A DNA stretch of 63,699 nt, taken from the NCBI GenBank assembly GCA_937927625.1, contig CALBSD010000070.1, positions 1 through 63,699 of the forward strand, given 5' to 3'. Under the pieces are notes generated by a model. It saw only the letters and a program-made list of their open reading frames with translations. It had not been told where the DNA came from and searched no databases. The stretch comes from an uncultured Actinomycetes bacterium. Its GTDB lineage: Bacteria; Actinomycetota; Acidimicrobiia; Acidimicrobiales; Ilumatobacteraceae. Of this stretch, positions 1 to 9,053 are shown piece after piece; the first letter of the stretch is position 1, and each line of letters begins with the position of its first letter. Position numbers and translations under genes: made by a program.

Positions 1-569
1 CGCAGAAGTGACCATGCATGCGCACGAAGATGATGCGACAACAACACTGGCTGAGCATGCTGCACATGGGTGTATCCGGGCAGCCGAATAGCGGGGTTCT
101 GCGCATCGGCCTCTTGCGCACGTGATTCCAACGTGTCAACGAGTGCAAGAACAAAATCTCGCACTGTACGTACTTCACGCTTACACCACAGGCGAATTGC
201 AGTCGCGACCTGATCGTTACGACTACGTCCAGTATGAATGCGACCGCCAGGTTCACCGGCAATTTGAGTGACGCGGCGTTCAATAGCCGTGTGAATGTCT
301 TCATCCGATGGTTCATACACGAATGCGTTGGAAGCAAACTCGCCAGCAACAGTGTCAAGAGCAGCAAGCACATTCTCACCATCACTCTTTGACATGATGC
401 CGACAGACATCAACATGGCCACGTGAGCCTTTGAACCAAAGATGTCATCAGGCCACAAACGCTTGTCAAACGACAAGCTCTCTGTGTACGCCATCAATTC
501 ATCGGCTGGAGCAGAGTCAAACCGACCGTGCCACAGTGCCGCACCTTCAGAAACGTTCTTCTCAGACAT
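1..569 (-). CDS. argH: Argininosuccinate lyase, N-terminal part (cut by window edge)
   Basis: Last step of arginine synthesis: cytosolic cleavage of argininosuccinate to arginine and fumarate. About 189 residues are visible, read from the ATG at 569 and running off the left edge. They carry family motifs: WHGRF near residues 13-17, DIHTAIERR near 91-99, HTGRSRNDQVAT near 112-123 (substrate-binding loop) and PGYTHVQHAQPVLLSHH near 164-180. The start codon overlaps the end of argR by 8 nt, so it is translationally coupled and last in the arg operon seen here. argG, which normally sits between argR and argH in actinobacteria, is missing. Family assignment is secure; the catalytic C-terminal loop lies outside the window. 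Confidence 0.95.
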   Translation of the reverse strand, partial: MSEKNVSEGAALWHGRFDSAPADELMAYTESLSFDKRLWPDDIFGSKAHVAMLMSVGIMSKSDGENVLAALDTVAGEFASNAFVYEPSDEDIHTAIERRVTQIAGEPGGRIHTGRSRNDQVATAIRLWCKREVRTVRDFVLALVDTLESRAQEADAQNPAIRLPGYTHVQHAQPVLLSHHLRAHAWSLL

Positions 570-1074
570 TTGCTGTCCCCTTTCGACGCGGGATTCCGCC
601 CGTCGCATCAATAACTCCGGACAATGTGCGCAACTGCTGCGCAAGTCCAGGCCCACCAATTTCTTCATCGGCAACACAGAAAATCGTGTCGTCGCCAGCA
701 ACGGTGCCCAACAAACCCTCGAGACCGCTGCGATCAAGTGCTGACGCGACAACATGAGCACATCCGGGTGGCGTGCGGACAACAACAAGGTTTCCGCTTG
801 ACGTCACCTCAGCCACCCATTCAGCCATTACGCGACGCAGTTGATCCGATGGAGCAACACGCGCGGGTGCGTATTCAGCAATTGCGTAAGCCGTGTCGCC
901 ACCTGGGATACGAATCTTTACAGCACCCAATTCCTCAAGGTCACGCGACACTGTGGCCTGCGTTGCTTCGATTCCGTGGTCGCGAAGAATCTCCTGCAAT
1001 TGTGGCTGACTCGAGATGTTCTCTTGTCCAATCAATCGAGAGATCAACTGTTGGCGTTGTTGTTTGGTACTCAC
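562..1074 (-). CDS. argR: Arginine repressor ArgR
   Basis: Arginine-responsive transcription factor of 170 residues. The N-terminal winged helix shows ATQATVSRDLEELG near residues 37-50, the DNA-recognition region. The C-terminal hexamerisation and arginine-binding domain has the GTVAGDDT motif near 123-130. I chose the GTG at 1074 because AAGGGG lies about 7 nt upstream and it follows the argF stop after 1 nt. An in-frame start at 1107 would overlap argF by 32 nt without a clear ribosome site. It likely controls its own operon: an ARG-box-like 5-4-5 inverted repeat lies just upstream of argC at 5074-5087. Confidence 0.95.
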   Translation of the reverse strand: MSTKQQRQQLISRLIGQENISSQPQLQEILRDHGIEATQATVSRDLEELGAVKIRIPGGDTAYAIAEYAPARVAPSDQLRRVMAEWVAEVTSSGNLVVVRTPPGCAHVVASALDRSGLEGLLGTVAGDDTIFCVADEEIGGPGLAQQLRTLSGVIDATGGIPRRKGTANV

Positions 1075-1075
1075 A

Positions 1076-1966
1076 TCAAGCCCCTTGCACCCACGCAAGC
1101 GCTCCACGCGCTGCGGTTAAACGATGATGACCCTGCTGGATAACGATGCTGCTTGCACCGTCAAAAACCTCGGCCGTTACTTCTTCTCCGCGATGCGCTG
1201 GCATGCAATGCATGAACTTCGCATTGGGCAGAGCTTGAGCCATCACAGCATCAGTAACGCAGTACTGAGAAAAAATCTCACGACGTTCTTTGGCTTCTGC
1301 TTCTTGTCCCATCGAGATCCAAGTATCGGTATGCACCACATGCGCACCTTCAACAGCCTTCATTGGGTCAGTGCTCTGGCGGACTGATCCACCAAGGGCC
1401 ATCAGACGAGCCCATTCTTCTTGCGAAGCGTTGTATCCCTCTGGGCAGCCAAGAGAGATGGTCCCACCCAACAGACACACAGCTTCTGCAAGAGAACGAG
1501 CAACGTTGTTGTAGTCACCTAACCAGGCAACAGTCAATGTGTTGATGGGGCCACAGTGTTCTTCCATCGTGATGATGTCAGCAAGAGCCTGCAATGGATG
1601 TGAAGCATCACTCAACATATTCACAACGGGAACAACATCGCATGCAACCATGCGCTCGATAACGGAGTGAGAAAAGACACGAGCCGCAAGTACTGCGTGA
1701 TATCCCGCCATGATCCGCGTGATGTCTTCCACTGTCTCACGGACATCGAAGCCGACTTCTTCACCACGCGTATAGACGGGATGGCCACCCAATTGCACCA
1801 CTGCCATTTCCATTGAGTGACGCGTGCGATTTGAAGGCTTTTCAAAGATGAGAGCCACACCCTTCCCTGCCAGTTCCGACTTCGGCGATGCGGTTGAAAG
1901 AGTGAGGATGTGCCGAAGTGTCTCAGTACCAAGCGATGCGATATCGACGAGATGACGATGCTTCAT
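1076..1966 (-). CDS. argF: Ornithine carbamoyltransferase
   Basis: Converts ornithine and carbamoyl phosphate to citrulline in the cytosol. It has 296 residues, somewhat shorter than the usual 305-335. The carbamoyl-phosphate loop is FEKPSNRTRHS near residues 41-51 (SNRTR in place of the textbook STRTR), and HCMPAHRGEEV near the C-terminus supplies the ornithine-side cysteine and the conserved HRG. The ATG overlaps the argD stop by 4 nt (ATGA). Its carbamoyl phosphate presumably comes from carAB at 21-26 kb in the same window. Confidence 0.96.
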   Translation of the reverse strand: MKHRHLVDIASLGTETLRHILTLSTASPKSELAGKGVALIFEKPSNRTRHSMEMAVVQLGGHPVYTRGEEVGFDVRETVEDITRIMAGYHAVLAARVFSHSVIERMVACDVVPVVNMLSDASHPLQALADIITMEEHCGPINTLTVAWLGDYNNVARSLAEAVCLLGGTISLGCPEGYNASQEEWARLMALGGSVRQSTDPMKAVEGAHVVHTDTWISMGQEAEAKERREIFSQYCVTDAVMAQALPNAKFMHCMPAHRGEEVTAEVFDGASSIVIQQGHHRLTAARGALAWVQGA

Positions 1967-3171
1967 GACAACACCGTCGCGAGAATTGCAAGAGCTTCAT
2001 CAATCTCTGCATCCGACACAGTCAAAGGCGGTGCGAAACGAAGAGTTGATGCATTCACACCATTCACAATGAGACCCGCAGCCAAGAGCGCTGGAACAAC
2101 ATCAGCAGTTGCAACACCTTCTTTCAGTTGTGCACCAAGAAGAAGTCCGGATCCGCGAACATGATCAACATGGGCAAACTTCAACAGTCCTTCACGCAAT
2201 CGTGCACCCTGCTTGTTTGCCAAGGAAGCAGCATCAAGTCGTTTCATCTCAGAGATGACGGCCGAAACAGCAGATGTGGCCAATGCGGTGCCGCTATAGG
2301 TGGAACCGTGATCACCAGGCTGCAAGACAGACGCAATGTCTGCACGCGCCCATAACGCACCGACAGGCATGCCATTACCCATCCCCTTCGCCATCGTGAT
2401 GGCGTCTGGCTGAATACCGGCGTGTTCAAATCCGAACCACTTGCCTGTACGACAGAACCCGGTTTGCACTTCATCAATGATGAGCAAGATGCCGCGGTCG
2501 TTGCACAACTTCTGCACTGCCTGCAGATACGCAGCATCAGCCGGCACTACTCCGCCTTCACCCTGAATGGGCTCGAGCATCACCGCTGCGACCGTGGGAT
2601 CCAACTGAGCTTCGAGTGACGCAATGTCACCAAACTCGCAATAGCGGAAACCTTCTGGCATCGGCTGGAACACTTCGTGCTTCGCAGGCTGACCGGTGAG
2701 CGCCAGTGCACCCAAGGTGCGACCATGGAAACTGCCAAGCGCAGTGACGATGACGTGACGTCCGCGTCCACCGAATTTCCGTGCAAGTTTGATTGCGGCT
2801 TCGTTGGCCTCTGCACCGGAGTTACAGAAGAAGACTTGACCATTTCCTGCACCGGCATCACGCAAGAGACCATTGAGTTCGATGGCCGTTTTCGTTGCAA
2901 CTGTGTTCGCAAAGAAATTGGAGACATGCACTAAGGAATTTGCTTGGTCTGCAATTGCTTTTGCAATCACAGGATTGGCATGTCCCAATGACACCACTGC
3001 GATGCCGCTCAGGAAATCCAAGTAACGCTTGCCATTGATGTCCCACAACTGCGTACCATCACCGCGCTCAAACATCACTGCCGGCGGACCAAACACAGGA
3101 ATGAATGGGCAATAGTCGCGCGATTCATTCATCGCAACGGCTTTTTCGTTTTCGTAGAAAGCGTGTTTCAT
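1963..3171 (-). CDS. argD: Acetylornithine aminotransferase
   Basis: PLP-dependent class III aminotransferase that makes N-acetylornithine from N-acetylglutamate semialdehyde and glutamate. It has 402 residues from the ATG at 3171, which overlaps the argB stop in an ATGA. A longer frame to 3297 is open but lies wholly inside argB and lacks family similarity. Visible motifs are SFHGRTLGALALTGQ, IIDEVQTGFCRTGKWFG, and AKGMGNGMPVGA with the Schiff-base lysine. It may also serve in lysine synthesis as a succinyldiaminopimelate aminotransferase, as some homologues do. Confidence 0.96.
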   Translation of the reverse strand: MKHAFYENEKAVAMNESRDYCPFIPVFGPPAVMFERGDGTQLWDINGKRYLDFLSGIAVVSLGHANPVIAKAIADQANSLVHVSNFFANTVATKTAIELNGLLRDAGAGNGQVFFCNSGAEANEAAIKLARKFGGRGRHVIVTALGSFHGRTLGALALTGQPAKHEVFQPMPEGFRYCEFGDIASLEAQLDPTVAAVMLEPIQGEGGVVPADAAYLQAVQKLCNDRGILLIIDEVQTGFCRTGKWFGFEHAGIQPDAITMAKGMGNGMPVGALWARADIASVLQPGDHGSTYSGTALATSAVSAVISEMKRLDAASLANKQGARLREGLLKFAHVDHVRGSGLLLGAQLKEGVATADVVPALLAAGLIVNGVNASTLRFAPPLTVSDAEIDEALAILATVLS

Positions 3172-4034
3172 TGTTTCACTCCAGTGATCATGGTGCCGAC
3201 ACCTTGGTCGGTAAACAGTTCCAATAAGAGAACATGCGCGATACGGCCATCGAGAATGTGAGCGCTCTTGACGCCACCGCGGACTGCTTGCATGCAACTT
3301 TCCACTTTGGGAATCATTCCGCCCGAAATTGTTCCATCTGCAATCAACGCAGACAGCTCGTCGACAGTGATGCGCTGAATGAGCGATGTTGCATCGTCAA
3401 TGTCTTTGCGAAGACCAGCAATATCAGTGAGGTACACAATCTTTTCTGCACCGAGTGCTTCCGCAATTGCACCAGCAGCTGTATCGGCATTGATGTTGTA
3501 TGGCTGGCCATCCACATCGACGCCCACTGTTGAAAGAACTGGCACGAGACCATCGGCAAGAAGTCCTTCAATCACATGAGTGCGAACTTTTGCGATATCA
3601 CCAACAAAACCAAGGGAAACGTCACGCGCTGTGACCTGCAATGTCCGTCCATCCTCACCAGAGAGACCCACCGCAACATTGCCGTGCACGTTGATTGCAC
3701 TCACAATTTGAGGATTCACACTTCCGTTGAGGACCATTTGAACGACTTGCATCGTGGCTTCATCAGTGACGCGAAGACCATTAACAAACTTTGATTCGAT
3801 ATTGAGACGAGACAACATTTCATTGATCTGTGGTCCGCCGCCATGCACCACAACCGGCCGAATGCCGACGGTGTGCATCAAAACGATGTCTTCAGCGAAC
3901 AATGCAAGTGCATCATGCTCAGAAGTTCCTGCAAGTGCGTTACCGCCATACTTCACAACAACCGTGCGGCCTGCGAAACGGCGGATGTACGGAAGTGCTT
4001 CGACGAGAACTTCGGCGCGTGTTAATTCGCTCAT
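3168..4034 (-). CDS. argB: Acetylglutamate kinase
   Basis: Phosphorylates N-acetylglutamate; usually the arginine-inhibited control step of the linear or cyclic pathway. It has 288 residues from the ATG at 4034, coupled to argC by an ATGA overlap. Amino-acid-kinase fold motifs are VVVKYGGNALAG near residues 20-31 and VVVHGGGPQINEML near 57-70, followed by NADTAAGAIAEALGAEK. The frame is open upstream to 4334, but that region is inside argC. Confidence 0.96.
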   Translation of the reverse strand: MSELTRAEVLVEALPYIRRFAGRTVVVKYGGNALAGTSEHDALALFAEDIVLMHTVGIRPVVVHGGGPQINEMLSRLNIESKFVNGLRVTDEATMQVVQMVLNGSVNPQIVSAINVHGNVAVGLSGEDGRTLQVTARDVSLGFVGDIAKVRTHVIEGLLADGLVPVLSTVGVDVDGQPYNINADTAAGAIAEALGAEKIVYLTDIAGLRKDIDDATSLIQRITVDELSALIADGTISGGMIPKVESCMQAVRGGVKSAHILDGRIAHVLLLELFTDQGVGTMITGVKQ

Positions 4035-5050
4035 GGATACACCCCTACTGTGCTGAGTCCTGACGCTTCTGGCAGTCCAAGTGCAACGTTCATCGACTGC
4101 ACTGCACCACCTGAAGCGCCCTTCGCGATGTTGTCGAGCGCTGCGAGGACCATCACATATCCGGTGCGCTCGTCGTAGCGAGCCGTGATGTGCACAGTGT
4201 TCGTGCCAAGTGTTGCCTTCGTGGAAGGAACTTGCGGGCGCACAACAATGAACTGTTCGTCTTTGTAGAACGTTGCAAGAGCAGCGAGAAGCGAGGCAGT
4301 TGTCGGGTCCTTCCCTATCGGGCGCGCATAACACGTTGCCAAAATGCCACGATTCATTGGAGCCAAATGCGGGGTAAAGAGCACTTGCGCGCCAGTCACC
4401 TGCTCAATTTCAGGCGTGTGGCGATGATCCAAGAGACCATATGCAGTGAAGTCTTCATCAACGGTGGCAAATAATGAACCGTGCTTTAACGCACGTCCTG
4501 CTCCGCTCACTCCGGATGCCGCATCAACAATGATTCCTTGTGAATGCGCGAGACCAGCGCGAACCAATGGTGTCAGCGCCAATGAAGCAGCAGTCACATA
4601 ACAACCAGGCGTCGCAATGAGCTTCGCACCAGGAAGTTGACTGCGATACAGCTCGGGCAATCCGTAGACCGCTTGAGCCAACAATTCAGGCTGAGTGTGT
4701 TCAAAGCCATACCACGTTGGATACAACGAAGAATCCTTCAATCGATATGCGGCCGAAAGGTCGATGACACAACCAACTTTGCCCACCAACAGTGGCGCAA
4801 TATCAAGAGCGGCCTCGTGAGGAATGCCGAGGAACACGACATCCAGACCTGTGAAGCGGTCCACGGTGAACTCTTCAAAGACCAGATTTGGGTAGGCCGC
4901 TGCGAGCGACGGATACAGATGGCTGGCGAGTGTCCCCGCTTGGGAATCCCCTGTTGCCGCCACGACTTCGATGTCTGGGTGCTGGGCGCACAAGCGGAGC
5001 AACTCTGCCCCCGTGTAACCCGACGCACCAATGATTCCGACTTTCACCAT
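4031..5050 (-). CDS. argC: N-acetyl-gamma-glutamyl-phosphate reductase
   Basis: NADPH-dependent reduction of N-acetylglutamyl phosphate to the semialdehyde. It has 339 residues from the ATG at 5050, opening directly with the NADP-binding GASGYTGAELLRL loop. The catalytic cysteine is in IATPGCYVTAA near residues 140-150. It is first in the arg operon and is followed directly by argB; argJ, which often sits between them in actinobacteria, is absent. No Shine-Dalgarno sequence is visible. The -10 candidate TATAGT ends 9 nt before the ATG, so the mRNA is probably leaderless or nearly so, and an ARG-box-like repeat overlaps the promoter. Confidence 0.96.
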   Translation of the reverse strand: MVKVGIIGASGYTGAELLRLCAQHPDIEVVAATGDSQAGTLASHLYPSLAAAYPNLVFEEFTVDRFTGLDVVFLGIPHEAALDIAPLLVGKVGCVIDLSAAYRLKDSSLYPTWYGFEHTQPELLAQAVYGLPELYRSQLPGAKLIATPGCYVTAASLALTPLVRAGLAHSQGIIVDAASGVSGAGRALKHGSLFATVDEDFTAYGLLDHRHTPEIEQVTGAQVLFTPHLAPMNRGILATCYARPIGKDPTTASLLAALATFYKDEQFIVVRPQVPSTKATLGTNTVHITARYDERTGYVMVLAALDNIAKGASGGAVQSMNVALGLPEASGLSTVGVYP

Positions 5051-5058
5051 AGATGTAT

Positions 5059-5065
5059 TACTATA
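5059..5065. promoter_or_regulatory. Shared symmetric -10 element between argC and yqgE
   Basis: The heptamer TACTATA has the form TANNNTA, so it reads as TACTAT on the plus strand and TATAGT on the minus strand. TACTAT ends 8 nt before the yqgE ATG. TATAGT ends 9 nt before the argC ATG and has TTGCAT 17 bp upstream as a possible -35. The whole intergenic gap is 22 bp. Seen: the sequence and spacing. Inferred: promoter activity in both directions. Confidence 0.6.
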
Positions 5066-5072
5066 CGAACCT

Positions 5073-5618
5073 ATGCATGATAATGCAATCACCCTTCCAC
5101 AGCCGGGGGCCCTCCTCCTTGCCCAACCGGTCATGGATGACCCCAATTTCACCCGCACAGTCATCTTGCTACTTGCACACAGTGATGCAGAGGGTTCGAT
5201 GGGCCTTGTCATCAACCGACCCGGCTCGCCTCTGGAATCACCCGAGCGATCTCCACTGGTGGAATGGATTGCGACATCTGTGGGTCCACATGTGGACTTT
5301 GTGGGTGGTCCTGTCGAAGAATCGGGCTACATCTGCCTCTCACAAGACCCGATGTCACCGTCTGGCGTCACGTCTATCGACATGATGAACGAGGACCCGT
5401 CCTCAGATTCGGTCCATCGTGTCTTCCAGGGATACTCCGGATGGGGCCCTGGGCAACTCTCCTATGAACTCACCGAGAATGCGTGGTGGGTGTTGCCGTC
5501 AGAGCCATCGGACGCCTTTGACTCTGACCCATTCACGCTGTGGTCGCGTGTCCTGGCACGACAGACAACAGAGCTGCGCAAACTTGCCGACTACCCCATT
5601 GACCCAACGGTCAACTAG
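5073..5618 (+). CDS. yqgE: YqgE/AlgH family protein (DUF179)
   Basis: Conserved cytosolic protein of unknown biochemical role; 181 residues from the ATG at 5073. Family hallmarks are PGALLLAQPVMDDPNFTRTV near residues 10-29, GLVINRP near 46-52 and FVGGPV near 83-88. Starts further upstream at 5031 would overlap argC. No ribosome site is present and a TACTAT hexamer lies 8 nt upstream, pointing to a leaderless mRNA. The first codons overlap an ARG-box-like repeat, so ArgR bound there could also affect this gene. It is a plus-strand singleton whose stop lies 8 nt from the convergent pheT stop. Confidence 0.92.
   Translation: MHDNAITLPQPGALLLAQPVMDDPNFTRTVILLLAHSDAEGSMGLVINRPGSPLESPERSPLVEWIATSVGPHVDFVGGPVEESGYICLSQDPMSPSGVTSIDMMNEDPSSDSVHRVFQGYSGWGPGQLSYELTENAWWVLPSEPSDAFDSDPFTLWSRVLARQTTELRKLADYPIDPTVN
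5074..5087. promoter_or_regulatory. Putative ARG box (ArgR operator)
   Basis: Perfect inverted repeat TGCAT-GATA-ATGCA with 5-bp arms and a 4-bp spacer, the same 5-4-5 geometry as known ARG boxes. It covers the yqgE start codon and lies between the candidate -35 (5083-5088) and -10 (5060-5065) of argC, where a repressor would block transcription. argR is in the operon it would control. Only a single box was seen. Confidence 0.55.
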
Positions 5619-5626
5619 CGACTGCT

Positions 5627-7975
5627 TTACGCGCGAATCGTTGCGCCGGCTTTTTCGCCAGCCGCGACACATGCTTTTTGCACTTCCGCAAGAATCGCAT
5701 CAGTGAGCGTGCCGCCCTCTTCTTGCAAGCGAAGACGGAATGCAACACTGCGTGAACCTTCCGCTACACCCTTGCCGCGATACACGTCGAAAAGGTCAAT
5801 GCTGACCAGACGCTTCCCTGCCGCCTGACGAAGTGCACGCTGAAGGTTTGTCGCTGGCACAGATTCCGGCAGGACGAATGCAAGGTCAATGTCGCTTGAT
5901 GGGAAGCGATTGATATCCCGTGCCTGAACCGGCTTTGGTTCTTCGTTCAACAGCGTGGAGAGATCAAGCTCAAGAATGCTGACGCGTCCTTCGATACCAA
6001 GACTGTCCAACACCAGCGGATCAATTTCGCCAACAACACCGATGACTTTCTTACCGCGAGCCAATGTTGCTGAACGAGTGGCGTGTAGACCTGTCGGAAC
6101 ACGCGACTGATCAAGCTGTGCACCCACTGACAACGCGTCGCAAATTGCATTCCACTGCGACAAAGCTGTCTCTGCGTCTCCGCCTGCAACAACGATTGCT
6201 AGTTGTTCAGACTCATTCGGCAATTGTGCATCAGACTTTGGATACACATGACCGATTTCCCACAGCCCCACGCGAGGTGCACGATGCGACTGGTTGTAAC
6301 GAAGCGAGCGCAACAATCCAGGACGCAGCGATGTACGAAGAATTGATTCATCAGCAACAAGCGGATTTGCAAGCAGAAGCACATTGTCTTCTGGGAGGCC
6401 AACGTTGGAAAGGTCTCCGGGCGCAAGGAAGGGTGATGGCATTGCTTCGTCAAGACCTAAGCCCACCAACACGCGACGCAATGTGCGACGACGTTGCTGC
6501 ATGTTGGAGAGTCGACCGTGCACGGTGGAATTAGGAACTGTCTTGCCGATGTTGTCGTAGCCAAAATGGCGTGCAATCTCTTCGATGATGTCAACAGGCT
6601 CTGAACAATCAGGGCGCCATGTTGGCACGACGCTTGACACGACGTCGCCCTTCACTGTTGGTGCGAAACCAATACCGCTCAAGATGGAAACGATGCGATC
6701 GGTATCGATCCGAATACCAAGCTTGCGCTCAATGACATCAACACTCACATCAACAGGGATTAGCTGCGGGCAATGTGCTGTACGCACAACTGTTGCGCCG
6801 GCATGCAACGTTGCTGTGGGGCATGTCTCGCGAAGGATGGTGACGAAACGCTCTGCAGCGAGACCCCATGCATTGGGGTCTGTTCCGCGCTCGAAACGTA
6901 CAGACGCTTCTGAACGAAGCCCGTGACGGATTGCCGAGAAACGAATGGGGTCTGGCGAGAACCATGCGCTCTCAACTGCAAGTGCAGTCGTTGCATCGGT
7001 GATTTCCGAATGCAGGTCACCCATGACGCCAGCAAGACCAACACCGGAATTATCTGCTCCATTGCAGATCAAGAGATCTTCTGAATGAAGCGAACGCTCT
7101 TGACCATCAAGAGTGGTGAGCTTCTCCCCCGCAGTTGCCAAACGGACTCGGAAAGAAGAAACAACTGCTGCGTCATATGCGTGATTGGGCTGATTAGTTT
7201 CCAGCATCACCAAGTTGGACGCATCAACCACATTGTTGATGGAGCGCATTCCAAGATGCGCAAGACGAGACGCAACCCAGCGCGGCGATGGGCCGACTGT
7301 GATGTCACTGACATACGAAATAGAGAACGATGCACAGTTTTCTTCTGCATCGATAACAACAGGAAGAGACTTCTCTGCGCCTAGTTCTCCGACATTGATA
7401 CGCGGACCATTGAGAGGCACTCCGAAATGTGCAGCAAGATCACGTGCAACACCAAGATGACCCCAACAATCGGCACGATTGCGGGTGAGATCAAGGTCAA
7501 AAACAACATCGTGTTCGATGCCAAGAACTTCGAATGGGCTCACACCCAGTGGTGAATCCTTCGGCAGGATAAGAAGCCCACTCGACTCATCGCTGAGACC
7601 GAGTTCTACTTCAGAACAGAGCATTCCTTCGGAATCAATGCCAAGAATTCCACGACGTGCGATATCCATGCCGTTTGGCATCTTGGTGCCAAGAGTTGCG
7701 AGAGGAACGATGTCGCCAGGCTGCATGTTTGTTGCGCCACACCACACATGGCGCTCTTCGCCGTCTCCTGCATCAACGAAGCAACGCGTGACCTTTGCAG
7801 CATCAGGATGCTTCTCCATGCGATTGATGCGAGCAGTAACAACGCCAGGAACTGGTGTTCCGACGATGTCCATCTCCTCAACTGCAAGCCCTAGATCTGT
7901 GAGTGCTGTCGCAACTACCTCTGGATCTGCAGGGATGTCCGCCATCTCGCGAAGAATGGAAAGAAGAATTTTCAT
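5627..7975 (-). CDS. pheT: Phenylalanine-tRNA ligase beta subunit
   Basis: Large subunit of the cytosolic (alpha-beta)2 phenylalanyl-tRNA synthetase; 782 residues, normal for bacteria. Domain order is N-terminal region, the tRNA-binding OB fold (about 40-150, with PVPGVVTARI and GMLCSEVELGLSD), B3/B4 editing region, B5 domain, catalytic-like core, and the C-terminal FDX-ACB anticodon-binding domain (about 690-782). The ATG overlaps the pheS stop by 4 nt, so the two subunits are translationally coupled. The stop is 8 nt from that of convergent yqgE with no terminator between them. Confidence 0.97.
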   Translation of the reverse strand: MKILLSILREMADIPADPEVVATALTDLGLAVEEMDIVGTPVPGVVTARINRMEKHPDAAKVTRCFVDAGDGEERHVWCGATNMQPGDIVPLATLGTKMPNGMDIARRGILGIDSEGMLCSEVELGLSDESSGLLILPKDSPLGVSPFEVLGIEHDVVFDLDLTRNRADCWGHLGVARDLAAHFGVPLNGPRINVGELGAEKSLPVVIDAEENCASFSISYVSDITVGPSPRWVASRLAHLGMRSINNVVDASNLVMLETNQPNHAYDAAVVSSFRVRLATAGEKLTTLDGQERSLHSEDLLICNGADNSGVGLAGVMGDLHSEITDATTALAVESAWFSPDPIRFSAIRHGLRSEASVRFERGTDPNAWGLAAERFVTILRETCPTATLHAGATVVRTAHCPQLIPVDVSVDVIERKLGIRIDTDRIVSILSGIGFAPTVKGDVVSSVVPTWRPDCSEPVDIIEEIARHFGYDNIGKTVPNSTVHGRLSNMQQRRRTLRRVLVGLGLDEAMPSPFLAPGDLSNVGLPEDNVLLLANPLVADESILRTSLRPGLLRSLRYNQSHRAPRVGLWEIGHVYPKSDAQLPNESEQLAIVVAGGDAETALSQWNAICDALSVGAQLDQSRVPTGLHATRSATLARGKKVIGVVGEIDPLVLDSLGIEGRVSILELDLSTLLNEEPKPVQARDINRFPSSDIDLAFVLPESVPATNLQRALRQAAGKRLVSIDLFDVYRGKGVAEGSRSVAFRLRLQEEGGTLTDAILAEVQKACVAAGEKAGATIRA

Positions 7976-9009
7976 GAGAACTGCTCCGTGAAACGAATGT
8001 CATCGGAATACATATCGCGGATGTCATTCACGCCATGACGTTCTTTGGCCATGCGGTCGATACCGAAACCAAAAGCGAAACCGCTCCATTCATTCGGGTC
8101 AAGGCCACCTGCGCGCAACACATGTGGATGCACCATGCCGCAACCACCAAGTTCGATCCATGAACCATCGGGACGACGGATATCGAATTCGGCACTTGGT
8201 TCGGTGAATGGGAAATACGAAGGGCGAAGACGGCTGGTGAAACCTTCACCGAAGAATGCTTTCGTAAACGACTCAATGGTGCCGGCGAGATCAGCGAAAG
8301 TAATTCCACGATCAATCACGAGGCCTTCAATCTGATGGAACACAGGCATATGTGTTGCATCAGGAGTTTCCTTACGAAAGACACGCCCAGGCATGATTGC
8401 GTAAATCGGTGGTGGCCACTCTTGCATCACGCGAATCTGGACTGGCGAGGTATGCGTACGCAACACCACGCTGCCTGGCTCATCGCTTTCAATGAACAAG
8501 GTGTCCCACATGCTTCGCGCAGGGTGGCTTGGCGGCATGTTGAGAGCTTCGAAGTTGTAGAAGTCTGTTTCCACTTCTGGACCTTCAGCAATTTGAAATC
8601 CGAGTCCGATGAAAACATCTTCTAGGCGTTCGGTTGCCTGTGTGACCAGGTGCATACGACCGCGACGGCGCGATGCCTCTGCTGACATTGCAAGCTCAGT
8701 CATGTCAACACGATCAGCTTGAATCTGTGTGGCGAATTCACCAGCGCGTAATTCGCGAGAACGAGCATCAGCAGCATCCTGCAATGCATTCAGCGCTTCA
8801 TTCACTGCCTGTCCGAGTTCTTTACGAGCCTCGATAACAGTCACTTTGCCGAGAGATGCCTTCACACCGGCAATGGCGCCCTTTTTGCCGGCGAGGGCCG
8901 ACATGAGAGCACGCAGATCGTCAGATGACGAGGACGAAGCAATGCTTGTGAGACCTTCAGCAAGAGCTGCTGCCAACTGGTCTTTCTCGGGGATTGATGC
9001 ACTTGCCAT
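7972..9009 (-). CDS. pheS: Phenylalanine-tRNA ligase alpha subunit
   Basis: Catalytic subunit of phenylalanyl-tRNA synthetase; 345 residues. An N-terminal coiled-coil arm (about 1-100) precedes the class II core with HPARSMWDTLFIE, the THTSPVQIR stretch and motif 3 in FGFGIDRMAKERHGV near residues 311-325. It heads the pheS-pheT pair. TAGCGT ends 9 nt before the ATG and no Shine-Dalgarno sequence is visible, so the transcript may be leaderless. Confidence 0.97.
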   Translation of the reverse strand: MASASIPEKDQLAAALAEGLTSIASSSSSDDLRALMSALAGKKGAIAGVKASLGKVTVIEARKELGQAVNEALNALQDAADARSRELRAGEFATQIQADRVDMTELAMSAEASRRRGRMHLVTQATERLEDVFIGLGFQIAEGPEVETDFYNFEALNMPPSHPARSMWDTLFIESDEPGSVVLRTHTSPVQIRVMQEWPPPIYAIMPGRVFRKETPDATHMPVFHQIEGLVIDRGITFADLAGTIESFTKAFFGEGFTSRLRPSYFPFTEPSAEFDIRRPDGSWIELGGCGMVHPHVLRAGGLDPNEWSGFAFGFGIDRMAKERHGVNDIRDMYSDDIRFTEQFS

Positions 9010-9018
9010 GATGATGAA

Positions 9019-9024
9019 ACGCTA
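9019..9024 (-). promoter_or_regulatory. Candidate -10 box of pheS
   Basis: TAGCGT on the minus strand, ending 9 nt before the pheS ATG. It matches the TANNNT pattern found before many operon-leading genes here. No convincing -35 was identified. Confidence 0.4.
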
Positions 9025-9053
9025 CTCGCCTACCAATTGCACCACAGGGAGGA

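Noticed and set aside
1075..1107. Longer argR starting at 1107
   Set aside because: It overlaps the argF end by 32 nt and lacks the good ribosome site found 7 nt before the GTG at 1074; the added residues are not conserved in ArgR.
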